Source: Artemia franciscana
Taxonomy: Eukaryota; Arthropoda; Branchiopoda; Anostraca; Artemiidae
Length of the DNA: 64,000 nt
Direction: 5' to 3'
Assembly (NCBI RefSeq): GCF_032884065.1
Contig: NC_088867.1
Span: 1,240,001 to 1,304,000 of the forward strand
In this document: piece after piece, positions 13,501 through 27,000 of the stretch
How the letters are laid out: each line of letters opens with the position of its first letter
How positions within the stretch are numbered: the stretch's first letter is position 1
The notes under the pieces: model-generated
What the model was told of the DNA's origin: nothing
Databases searched by the model: none
What the model saw: only the letters and a program-made list of their open reading frames with translations
Made by a program: the position numbers and the translations under genes

Positions 13501-16500
13501 TGGAAGCGATCTTGCCCCCAAAGTATAACTCGGTGACAACGTTATAAGACGTATATAGGTCCGTCAAGATACGCAATACCTATCTTGACCCACCTATTGG
13601 TTGTTATGTTAAATCAACATGTTCCTCATTAATAGACGATTGAAATGTACAAAAAGCCTTTTGTGTTCAAAGGGCATTTTGGGGCAACAGGTTTGAGCTG
13701 TAATAGGAGTGATCCTACCTCCAGAGTAATACTCGAAAATGTTGTAAGCCTGTCATTCAACTAAACGTATGTTTTCCTGCCTATTGGTTGTAATGTTAAA
13801 TCCTATTCGTTAGTTGTTTTCCTAAAAATGCCCGAAAAGTTTACAGTATGCAACTTTATTCTCGAAGAAGTCTTTGGGTTGGTAGACTCAAGTCTACTTG
13901 TTCGTGGCAACGGCAGCACCATATGTGTTAACGCTTTCTCCTTTTTAGGCTTTTTAGGCTCTTCTGTCAGATAAAAATAAATTTATGATGTGCTCTTCAT
14001 TCTGCTGATTTCACAGATTTCTGCTGCCATAACTCCCTGGAAGCGTAGCTCAGTTAACAGTCATCATTACAATATCCCTGCTCCGTGCATGATTAAGGAG
14101 AAGAGAACTCAAAGACTCTGTAAAAATTCAATAGGAAACAAATGTTACATCGCTTTCTTGTATCAGTTGTCTAGTTGTTGTTTTATTCCTTGTTATTTGT
14201 TTGTCTCTCCTTTGTCTTCTCTTGTGTTTATTTTAGTCTTGCTTTTTTAGTCTTGATTTGTTCGTTTAAATTTATACACTCATCTGTTTTTATTTCTGTT
14301 TGTTTTTGTTCTTAATTTTCACTTCGCTAGGGACAAGTCTTTTTTTTAGACGGAAATACATTCACTCGTACATACTTTTCTGGTTAAAATTATGTATTAA
14401 ATTTGAGAATGTATTCTCAAGTTCTGTGCTATAGCTTCCTGAATTTTTTTAGAAATTCACGAATACTTTATTTGAAACATTCTCGCATAAACCTTTCTTT
14501 GTTTAATACCTACTGACGATCAGTATCTTGCTGTGCTACTAGTTATTACACCAAGTCAAAAGGCATTTCATAAATTAATGATTTATTTCTTATCCACATA
14601 CAAAAGGGAAAAAGTGGAGTACAAAAGGAAAGAAACCGAAAAACTAAAATTAACACAAAACTCAAACAATCAAACACAAAAATGCTCCTAATCATCACTC
14701 AGCTGATTCTTATTTGAGTTAGGACTGAACTAATTTGCACCGAGTCGAGACATAGCTTGTGTTTTAAACGAATCAAGATTTAATTCATTTTCTCCCTGAA
14801 TTAGTCTACAACCCTGCTGTAAGGTCCATCGAAACCTGGGATGAGGCGTGAGTTTGAGTTGGGATGGGAAGAAAGTCTCCCTCCCCCTACACTCCAGTCT
14901 ATTTTTACTTGCATAAAAGCAAGCATTTGTTGGTATTTTTGAATCTTTGCAATGCTGATGTCTTGTAGAAAGAAAAAAAAAGTTTATTTGAGCCCTAAGG
15001 CCATACACAACGTAATTTAATGATACAACACTGCATAGAACACACACTCAATATAAAACAATACTTATTTTCATTCACTCGGGCTCGATTGAACCTCTCC
15101 CGCCTTTTCCACATATCGTGACATTTTGCATATGGTTCCAGGCTTCGAAGACCTCAGGATATTAGAAAGTAGCACCAATCGATGGTCCCCCCAAATTTCA
15201 TCTCTAAGACATTCAATATATTTGGTGTGTCTTCAGTAACTTTCTTTTACAAGTACATCCACTAATCTCCTTCTGAGGGCTTTTGTGCCCTTCTGTCACC
15301 AATTGTCAATATGAGAGGACGAACACGCAGGAACACAGCTACTACTTATTACTAATTACTTATTTCTAATTACTTAAAGAAAGAAATACAAAGTCGAAAG
15401 TATTTGCAATAAGCTTTGTCAGGTAGCAGACGTAGACCTAGTGATACACAAAGATCTATCTGTAGGTGGAAAAAACCTAGACATATGAATACCAGCTCTG
15501 CATAACTGGGTCCATTATAAATAAAATGTACAATGAAGTCTTGTCAAGGTAGTAGGCCTAATTGTATATTTTATTTCTTCTGGGCTCATTTGGCCTTACG
15601 AAAGTGGTAGTGCTGAGCTATAGTATATCATTGTGTATAGTGAAAGCATATTGTCACTGTATGCAATCCTTGAACTCTTTGGATGGTAGGAAATGCTTGA
15701 GGGTTGTAGTTTAGGTACCTATTTCAAGGAAATTTTATTTTTCTTACTTATTTTTTATATGGCCTTTGCTTTTCTTTTGAAAACTTCTTTTCGGAAAGTT
15801 TTTTAAAAATTAATTTCAGTTCGTTTTTGATTGCCAAAGTTTCTAGTTTTTCAAAATTCCATATTCAAAATTTTTTTTTTATTCCAAAGTAAATTGATAA
15901 TTTTGGTAAGAACTAGTAAATTGAATTGAATATTTTGTTTCACCCTGGCCGGATTTAAAATTTTCACGCCTCTACGCTCAAGCGTTTTTGCCGCTAGTGA
16001 AAGCCTCAAGGCCTAGTGGACCTATTAGTAAATCCTGGTCTGGTTTCACTGCAATTATCACTTTATTTCCAATGTTGTAATAAAAGAAAAGAAAATATTT
16101 GTAATATAAATACTTTTATTAAAGCGCCAAATACACAGTAGACCTTATACTTTTACCGTTAGAGAAACGGGCAATAACCATACTCTTGTTCTTAGTGAAG
16201 ACACCATTCCGTAGAAGTACATAACCCCTGACCGTAGCTTAGCAACCAATCCTTGAATTGAAATGGATGGTTCCTCCTCTCTTCCTGCAATGCCTCAGGA
16301 GGCATACTATAATTATACTATAATCACTATACCACACACAACCAGCCCTTAATCCAATTCTCACTTGTGTTCGAATTCTGTTCTCCTAATTATTATAAAA
16401 AAAGGTAAACTAATTTTGCAGAACTTTGTAGCCAGTAAAGTAAGAGAATGATAATTCTAAGTAAGAGAAGTCGTTATTTAAGTAAGAGAAGGATATTTTT

Positions 16501-19500
16501 ACCGTTTGGGAAACGGACAGTAGCCATACTCTTGTTTGTAATGAAGACACCATTCATTAGAAGTAGATAACTCCTATTCTCGGAAGACAACCGCGGTCTA
16601 ACAACCATTCACTAATCCAATTCTCACTTATCTTTGAATTCTGTTCTCCCAATTATTATAATAAAAAAAACCTAAACTAATTTTGCAGAACTTAGTAGTC
16701 ACTTAAGATAGAGAAGGATAATTCTAAGTAAGAGAATTCGTTATTTAAGTAAGAGAATGATAATTTTACCGTTTGAGAAATGGGCAGTAACCAACTCTTG
16801 TTTGTTGTGAAGACACCATTCATTAGAAGTACACAACTCCAATTCTTTCGGAAAGAATTGGGAAAAAAAACTTTCGGAAAGTTTTTAATTAATTTTTGTT
16901 TGTTTTTTTATTGCAAAACTTTCAAGTTTAAAAAAACTCATTATTTCAAAATAAGATTTTTTTTTTCAACATCAAACTTTCACCAGAGTATCAAAACTAG
17001 TATCTAAGTAATAATATCAAAGTACCAAAGTATCAAAGTAAAGAGAGAATCAAAGTTAACAAGGTATTAAATTAATCAAAGTAACAATAAACAACTTGCA
17101 AAACTTACAGCCCTTGCTCAATAAATCGAGGTTACCACGTAAATCATTAAATCCAAGTATCAAAGTAAACAAATTATTAAAGTAACTATAATTAAGTTCC
17201 GTAACTCAGAGCCATTTCCCCAGGCCCTGGAGACAGAGTTATTTGGCCTTTGAGCTATTTTGAACAAAATGGCTATCTCCAAATTTTGACCGGATGTCCT
17301 TGGGGAAAGTGGGACGTGGGCTAATTGGCCATTGATCACTTTTGGCTCTTAAAAGAGAGCTAGAACTTTCAATTTCAGATGGAATGAGCCCCCTCCAAAG
17401 TTAATACGACCGCCCCTTCCACAGAACGTTATGTTGTAATAACAGGGTACTTACACAAGTTACAATCCTTGCCCCGGGGCACAGGGAAGATTTCTCAACC
17501 CCTAGGTTATAGCAATTTGAATTTTGGACTATTTTGAACGAAATGGCTATTTAAAAATTTTATTTCAATGTGTTTGGAGAAAAACTCACAAGGGGAGGGG
17601 GATAATTTTTGACTACTTTCGATTCTTAAGGTTATAATTCCTATCCCGGGTGGTATGAAGGATTTCTCAGCCCCTAATTTACAGTAATCAAATTTTAGAC
17701 CATTTTGAACGAAATGGCTATCTCAAAATTTTTATTGGTTGTATTTGGGGTAAAAGACGTGGGGGGGGGGTAGATACCCCCTGATCACGTTTGATGACTC
17801 TTAAAAAGGTAACAAAAACTTTAAATTTCCAATCATACGAGTCATCTCTGAAATTTGTACAACTACCACTTACATATAACCGTATATACCCTTGCCCGGG
17901 CTCCGGGGGGATGTGTCGACCCGGAGTTTTCGTTATTTGATCTTTAAACTATTAGAACGAAATAGCTATCTCAAAATTTTGATTGGATGCATTTGGGAAA
18001 AAGGGCCTTGGATGGGGACTAGTTGCCCTCCAATCACTTTCGACTCTTTAGAAGGGCACTAGAAATTTATGATTTACAATCGAATAAGCCCCCTCCGTAG
18101 TCTAACGACCATCCCTTCCATAAAAATCTCATATGCCCGCCTGGGCACATTTTACAACACTCGCCCCCGGATTCTGTGGGGGGGGGGGGCTGTTTCGTCC
18201 CCGGAGTTTTTGTTATATTATCTTTCATCAATTTTCAACAAAATTACTGTATAAAAAATTCGATTGGATGCGTTTGGGGAAGGGAGTTTAGGGAAGGTTG
18301 GAAGGGAGGGAGGACTAGTCGCCATCGGGTCACTTTTGACTCCTAAAAAGTAAATTAAATAAAAAAAATTTTTTTTAAACTGCAAATAAGGATCAACACT
18401 AAAACTTAAAAGGAACAGAAAGTATTCCGTATAAGAAAGGGGTTGTCCCCTCCTCAACGTCCCGCTCTCTACGCTAAAGCTTGACTCTTTGTCACAACTC
18501 TACTTTTTAAAACAATAAAAATCTATAATACCACCCCTCATGTGACCACTTATATGAAGTTCATTTGACCACCCCTTACATAAAAGCCTCATATGCCTCC
18601 GGGGCATAACTTAAGACACTTTCCCCGGGATCTGGAGGGCTGTTTTGACCCCGGAATTTTGTTATCTGATGCATGAACTATTAAAAAAACTAGCTATCTC
18701 AAAATAGGATGGATTTGGGGAAAAAGGGCTAGGGGGGGGGGCTAGTTACGCTCGGATCTCTTTTTACTCTTAAAAAGCCACCTTCGAAGTTTATATGACC
18801 ATCCTTTACATAAAAACCTAATACGCCTCTGGGGCATAACTTTGGAGTTTTAGGTATCTGATGTTTGAGCTACTTTAAAAAAAAATGGCTCAATTTCCAA
18901 TCAAATGAACCCTCTCCAAAGTTTATACAAGCACCTCTTCCATAAGAACCATATATGCCCCCAAAGCATAACTTACAACGCCTGTCCCCGGGCCTTGGGG
19001 GGTTGCGTCGACACGAGTTTTTTTCTTATCTAACCTTTGAACTACTTTTAACAAAATGGCGATCTCAAAATTTTATCGGATTGGTTTTGGGCAAAAAGGG
19101 TGTGGAGTTGCTAGTTGCCCTCGGATCTCTTTTGACTCTTAATAAGTGAACTAGAACTTTCAGTTTGCAATCAAATGAGCCCTCTATGAAGTTTATGCGA
19201 GCATCCCTTTCACAAGAACCATATATGTCCCATGGACATAACTTACAACACCTGCAACCGAACCCTGGGGGGTTGTGTCGATACCGGAGTTTTCGTAATC
19301 TGAACTTTGTATTATTTAAAAAAAATGTCTATCTCAAAATTTGTGTCTGATGGGTTTGGGGAAAAAATGGCATGGGGGGACTAGTTGCCCACCGATCTCT
19401 TTTGACTCTTAAAAAGTGAACTAGAACTTTCAATTTCCATTCAAATGAGCTCTATGTGAAATTTATACGAGCATCCCTTCCATAAGAACCATATATGTCC

Positions 19501-20995
19501 CTAGAGCATGACTTACAACGCTCCAGGCCATGGGGGCTGTATCTATATCGGAGTTGTTCTTATCTAATCTTTGAACTATTTTAAAAATAGCTATCTCGAA
19601 AATTTTTACCGGATGGGTTTGGAGAAAAAAGGAGGATAGTTGCCATTGGATCTCTTTTGACTCTTAAAAAGTGAACTAGAATTTTCAGTTTATAATCAAA
19701 TGAGCCCTCTCTGAAGTTTATACGAGCTTCCTTTCCATAAAAACCATATATGCCCCCAGGGCATAATAGAATGCCTGTCCCCGGGCCTTGGGGGTGTCGA
19801 CACTGGAGTTTTTGTTATCTGACCTTTGAACTATTTTTTAACAAACTGGCTATCTTAAAACCTTTTTCGGATGCATTTGGGGAAAAGGAGCGTAGAGGGG
19901 GCTAGTTGCCCTCCGATCTCTTTTGACTCTCAAAAACTGCACTAGAACTTTCAATTTCAAATCAAATGAACCCTCTCTGAAGTTTGTACGAGCATCCCTT
20001 CCATGAGAACCATAAATGCCCCTAGGGCATAACTAGCAACGCCTGCCCCCTGGCCCTGGGGGTCGTTTTGACCCCGGAGGTTTCTTTATATGATCTCTGA
20101 ACTATTTTTAAAAAAATAGTTATCTCCAAGTTCTGGTTTCAGGAAAAAGGGCGTGGAGTGGGGGGACTAGTCGCCTTCCGATCTCTTTTGACTCTTGAAA
20201 AGTGAACTATAACTTTCAATTTCCAATCAAATGAGGCCCTCTCTGAAGTGTATACGAGCATCCATTCCATAAAAACCATACATGCTACCTGGGCATAACT
20301 TACAATGCCTGCGCCTGGGCCCTGGGGGGTTTTGTTGATACCGGAGTTTTTTTATATGATCTTTGAACTATTTTTAGCAAAAAGGGCGTGGCAAAAAAGC
20401 AAAAATCAAAATTTTTGTCAGATGTATTTGGGAAAAAGGGCGTGGAAGGGGGGCTAGTTGCCCTCCAATCACTTTTAACTCTTAAAAAGGGCACTAGAAC
20501 TTCCGATTTCCAATCCAATGAGCCCTTACCGAAGTTCATGCGACGACACCTTCCATATGAAGTGCTTCTGGAGAAAAAATAAATAACAGATAAATAAATA
20601 ATAAAACATTGGAGCAGTATGGCCTTTACTATAGGCAATGCTATAGGGTTGCCTCTGATAAAACCTGACCTAGTTTCTTCTTTCAGGGAAACTTTCAGAA
20701 GAAGGCATTAGAACTGTAGTAGAAAGTCTTAGAGATAGAAAAGCAGCGAATTGGGTTGACACACAAAAGAGTAAGTAAGTAATTTCTTCATTACATCCTA
20801 AAACTGAAGACGTTTTTCTAATTACAACATAAAAACATGAAGAAAACCAGCGAAATTGACTAAACTGGAGAACTAGCTTGTAAAAGTTAATCTACATTCA
20901 GAATCTCCACCTATCTGATGGCGTGGGTCTCCTGGAAACTGTTAGTTTCCACTGTTCTATTTTCAGCTGTGCTGAAGGAAACCAACGTGTTTCGT

Positions 20996-21043
<48 letters not shown>

Positions 21044-24000
21044 CATACCAATCTGCAAATTGGATAGGTATAAACAATCTCCATTTGCCATATTCCACAA
21101 AACCAGAAAGGAAAAAGGCTAATTTTGGGTAAATTGGAGCTCAAAACTAAGGTTTTAGTTTGAAGGATTGACAGAAACAGCGACCAAAGAATTTGCTGTT
21201 TCTGGATCATTGGAGAATATGGAACAGAGGTTCTAGAAAATGCATATTTTCGAAATTGTGCAAAACGCCAAATTGAGAATGCTGATTAGCAGAAATAAGA
21301 TTGGCCTTAAGGGTTCCATTTGACCTTATTTTACGTTCGTCAAATTATCGACACATAGTAACCATTGACATTGGTCTGTCTAAGACTTTCAACTATAGAC
21401 ATATAACAATTCTACCACAAAGATGTAAGAAATTTCAGGTTAAGGCTACTAGTCTGTATAAAATTATATATCTCTTAATTCTCTGAAAACAATAATCTGT
21501 CTTGATCTACCCCCACCCCCGTTATATAGCTGTAATTATGTTCTCCTCTGTCCTCCTTTTGTGAAACCTCAAGCATTTTGGTATTTTAACATTTAAAAAA
21601 AAGTTTTATATAGTTAGACTGCTTCTTGCTCTTTTTTGATGATTTGGTTGAAGTTACTAATGGAATGATGGGTAGATAGGAATGATGGGTGTTGTCAAGA
21701 CCATAGCTTACAAAGTCTCATGTATTTTACAGTTTTATCCTAAGGCTCAGTAGCATATAAACTATTTCAATTTTGCCTATACGATGAGACAAAGACGCAC
21801 GACAGGAGAGATGCCTCTATTCGATATGACTCCTGTAAATCCCTTCTTTGCTAATCTTGAATTTTTTCGAGTTCATTATTCTATTCTGGCGCTTGGGATC
21901 AAGACTGACAGTAAAAATTATCTAATTGCTAAGCAAATTGGAGCTTAATCATTGCTGATATGATGGGTAGAAAGGAATGATGGGTGCATGTCAAGACCAT
22001 AGGTCACAAAGTCTCATGTATTTTACTGTTTGATCCTAGGGATCCGTAACACATAAAATATTTCAATTTCGAAGAGATGCCTCTATTCGATACGACTCCT
22101 ATAAATCCCTTCTTTCCTAATCTCGAATTTTTTCGAGTTTACTGTTCTATTCCGGCGCTTGGGATCAAGACTGACAATAAAAATTATCTAATTGCTAAAC
22201 AAATTGGAGCTTAATCATCGCTCCACTGATTTTCAGACAGCTGTTCCCGAATGAAAAAATGAACTTCTGAACTAGGAGCCTAGAGTTTTGTCATTGTAGA
22301 GTTAACAGCTTCAGTCTCAGTATACACATAAAAGACGGGGCTTGTTGCACCAGTACAGCAGTGATGGGTGAGGAAGGGAATATATTTTAGGATAAAGTTT
22401 TTTATGACTAACTTTTTTTGAAATGAATTTAGAAAAAATTAAATACAAAGAGTAACTAATTTTACATGCAAAATGAAACGAAATTCAGCCAAATCTTGTC
22501 AGTAGCTTGCCCCTTATATCCAGCGGTTTTTTTTTCTGTTTTTGTAACAATTTTTCGAGAGATTCTATCGTTTTCTTGCTGGATAAAGGATCAGTTAGAA
22601 TTTGCTTTTCTTTTTCTGTAACCTTCCTTGCAGAAAAAAGGGTGAACAAAAGCGAAAGACTTGAAAATACTAGTGGGCTGTAGAACCAAACCAAGATCAT
22701 CTTAGTTGCTATGTGTTCTGCGGCTTCTACTTGTTGTACTACTTATTGTTGATATGATATATACTCAAGGTAAAATAAAAATGATTTCCGTCTCCATGAT
22801 AGAGAGTCTTTTTTAAGGATGAATTGTACACTCTGATCTTCAGGGGACGAGGGGTTAGATACTTTTGCAAAGTATTTATTGTTAGTTTCTGATGTGCACC
22901 TGAGGCTGAGGAAAATTTGTTTCTAGAGCTAGATTGTCTTTACCATTAACAAAATCGAAAGTAAATAATAGATTTAATTTTTTCGGATATTAATCGGTCG
23001 CTAGACCACGGTCATCTTAAGTGAATACGGGTTTGCAAATTTTTCTAGTTGATGTACTTTTTAGTTTAGCTGTTTTAACGAATTTACTCTCCATCTAAAA
23101 TAAATTTTACTAGTTGGTACACCTTTTATTGGTGTCTTATATGCATTTGAGGCTAGGAAAAATTTGTTTTCATCTCTATCATCGAGAGTAATTCATAAGC
23201 AAGGATTGCGCAGCATGTTGAAACCCAGAGGAGAGGGCTAGTTGCTTGTGCTAATTAAACGCCACTGCTTTCTAACTTTTATTTGAGATTAAGAATAATT
23301 TGTTTCTAGAAGCAAATTGTCCTTACCGTCCATTGAATCCTAAATAAATGATAAGTTTAATGTTTTGGGGCAAAGTAACAAAGTGTTGAGCCCCAATAAA
23401 CAAACCATTTTAATGCCAACTACATTGATTGGGTGTTTGGGAATAATAAATAGAGTCAGTTTTAAGCAGAAACAGCGTATTTTGAAACCGTCTTTAAGGA
23501 GCGTGTCATTGTTTTGAAGAGCAAATATTTCTTAAGACGTCTTGTTTCAAAAGTTTCGACGTGTTGACGATAAAGTGTTTAATCAATGACGAAGATACCC
23601 AACCTAGTTGTTGCTTCTGCAACAATTAATCAATTCATGCTTAAATCGATCACAAAAACTTCTACACCATCAGAAATAAAGGACGCTCATGGTCATATAA
23701 TTGAAAGGGAGCTAGAAATAGCTAACTACATGAATTTGCATTTCGCGTCAATTGGACAATCGGTAGCCAACAAGCTCCAACGTAACCTGCCCCATGGTCA
23801 ATGTGATTATCGTACATACCTCGTAAAGTCTTAAGTCTTCTGTAAAATCTATGTTTTTAACACCGGTAACAGAGGAAGAGCTTGCCAATATTGGTAAGCT
23901 TTTGAAAAATGGGAATTCCCCGGGGATTGATGAATCGTCTACGAACATTGTGAAAGTTATTTTACCGAGTATTAATAAAATGATGTGTCATTTAATAAAT

Positions 24001-27000
24001 CTGTCATTTAGATCGGGAACTTTTCCGGATTCATTTAAGAAAGCAAAGGTGATACCACTGTATAAAAGCTCTGACCGGAGTAATTGCACGAATCACAGAC
24101 CGATATCTATTCTTTCAGGTTTTTCTAAATTAATGGAGCGATTTTTTTATAATCAATTTATTCACGAATGTCTTGATAAAAAATGATTCCGGCAAGTATT
24201 TTTTTGGATCTTGAGAAGGCATTTGACACGATTTGTCACGAAATATTGTCGTTTAAATTAAGCCATGGTGGGATACGAGGACCAGCGCACGATTTTATCG
24301 CATCTTACCTAACAGGTCGATCCCAAGTAACAACTATCAATAAAACAGTTTCGGATCCATGCTTATTGCCCAATATTGGTGTTCCTCAGGGTTCAATTCT
24401 GGGACCACTGCTCTTCCTAATATACATAAATGACCTTCCATCAACAACAGAAACCAACAGCCTGAATGTCCTTTTCGCCGATGATACCGGATCAACACTT
24501 GCAGGGAAGTCGGAAGATGATGTCAAAGAGAAGCTGCAAATCGTGTTTTCCCAGCTGATTGTATGGCTAAAAGCTAATCTTTTGTCATTGAATGCCGCCA
24601 AAACGAAATTCATCATTTATAGTAGACTTGGACACAAAGCAAAAGGAATTTCAGCTATAATTGATCAGGCTACAGATATTCGAATTCAAAGGGTAACTTC
24701 ACTCCGGTATCTTGGTATAACTATTGATGAAAATCCATCTTATAAAGAACATTGTAATAGATCACGCGTTAAAATCGCCCAAGGAGTTAGTGTAATGAGG
24801 AGGCTTCAGCATTTTTTCCCCTATGAAGTTCTACGACTCATTTATTTTGCCTTGGTGCATTCCCATCTTACGTATTGTCCCCTGATTTATTTAGCAACTT
24901 TCAAATCAAACAGTTCGTGGTAACGAACTGTAGTAAGGAGCGACCCGGCTCAATAGTAAACGGAACTCTAAAAAACGGAATTTTGATGCTAAAAGATATA
25001 TCAAAAGAATAGGATTTTTATGCTGATTTTAAATATATAAGGTTCATCAAATTTAGTCTTTGTCATCAAAAGTTACGAGCCTGAGAAAATTCGCCTTATT
25101 TTGGAAAATAGGGGGTAACACCCCCTAAAAGTCATAGGATCTTAACGAAAATTACACCATCGCATTTAGCGTATCAGAGAACCCTATAAAAAAATTTCAA
25201 GGTCCAATCTACAAAAATGTGGAATTTCGTATTTTTTGCCAGAAGACAAATCACGGGTGCGTGTTTATTTGTTTTTTTGTTTTTTTGTTTTTTTTTGTTT
25301 TTTTTTTGTTTTTTTTTCCCAGGGGTCATCGTATCGACCAAGTGGTCCTAGAGTGTTGCAAAAGGGCTCATTATAACGGAAATGAAAAGTTCTAGTGCCC
25401 TTTTTAAGTGACCAAAAATATTGGAGGGCACCTAGGCCCCCTCCCACGCTCATTTTTTCCCCAAAGTCAACGGATCAAAATTTTGAGATAGCCATTTTGT
25501 TCCGCATAGTCGAAAACCATAATAACTATGTCTTTGGGGATGACTTACCCCCCACAGTCCCCGGGGGAGGGGCTGCAAGTTACAAACTTTGACCAATGTT
25601 TACATACAGTAATGGTTACTGGGAAGTGTACCGACGTTATCAGGGGGATTTTTTTGGTTTGGGTGTGGGGTTCAGGGGAGGGGGCTATATGGGAGGATCT
25701 TTCCTTGGAGGAATATTTCATGGGGGAAGAGAAATTCAATGAAAAGGGCGCAGGACTTTCTAGCATTACTATAAAAAAAAAAACAATGAAAATGTAAACA
25801 TGAAAAAGTTTTTTCAATTGAAAGTAAGGAGAAGCATTAAAACTTAAAACGAACAGAGATTAACACGCATATGAGGGGTTCTAAAAATACTCTAGCATAA
25901 AGAGCGAGGTATTTAGGAGGAGATAAATACTTCGCTCTTTATGCTAAATATTTTTAAAATAATTTCAACTATTTATTCTACGGCCTTTCTGATTCAGGGG
26001 TCATCCTTAAAGAATTGGGATAAAACAAGATTTAGTGTGAAGAGCGAGGTATTAACGAGGGGACCAACCCCCTCATATATATAATCAAAAATATAAGAAT
26101 ATAAAAGTTTGTTACGTAAGTTAATTCTTAAGTTACGTATTTTTTTTTACTAATAAAAACGTTCGTTAAAAATAAAAGATCTAGTTGCCTTTTTAAGTAA
26201 CCGAAAAATTGGAGGGCAACTAGACCTCCTTCCCCACCCCTTATTTCTCAAAATCGTCTGATCAAAACTAAGAGAAAGCCATTTAGCCAAAAAAAAGAAT
26301 TAATATGCAAATTTCATTTTTATAATTTATGTACGGAGAGCCAAAATCAGAAATGCATTAATTCAAAAACTTTCAGAAATTAAATAAAAAACAAGTTTTT
26401 TTAAATGAAAGTAAGGAGTGACATTAAAACTTAAAACGAACAGAAATTACTCCGTATATAAAAGGGGCTTTTCCTCCTCGACACCCCACTCCTTGCGCTA
26501 AAGTTTGATTCTTTCTCGCAACTCTACTTTTTAAAACAATAAAAAACTTTAGCGTAAAGAGAGGGGTGTCGAGGAGGAAAAGCTCCTTTCATATACGGAG
26601 TAATTTCTGTTCGTTTTAAGTTTTAATGTCGCTCCTTACTTTCATTTAAAAAAAACTTCTTTTTTTATTTAATATCATATAAAACCGATACAGACTCTTC
26701 AAAACCGGGCTCTTCGAATTTTGCAAAGATATTTACCGTCGCCTTCTTCCTATCCAAATAAATCTAAAACTGAAACTATATATTTATTAACTAATATTTT
26801 GCCTGTTTCAGAATTATTCACTCTTCATTCTTTTTTATTCAAGGTAAAATATAACCGCTCAGAACTGCCTTCGTACTTTCGTACGAGAAATTCTTTCCCT
26901 GAGCAACCTGACCATGTTTATGAAACCCGTAATAAATGGAGAATGCAGCACCTGAAATTAACCACTGAGAGATCACGGTTCTCGCCATATTTCTCGATCA

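Noticed and set aside
20898-21132. Frames rich in Phe or Lys near 21 kb
   Set aside because: They read through a poly-T tract; no flanking coding signal.
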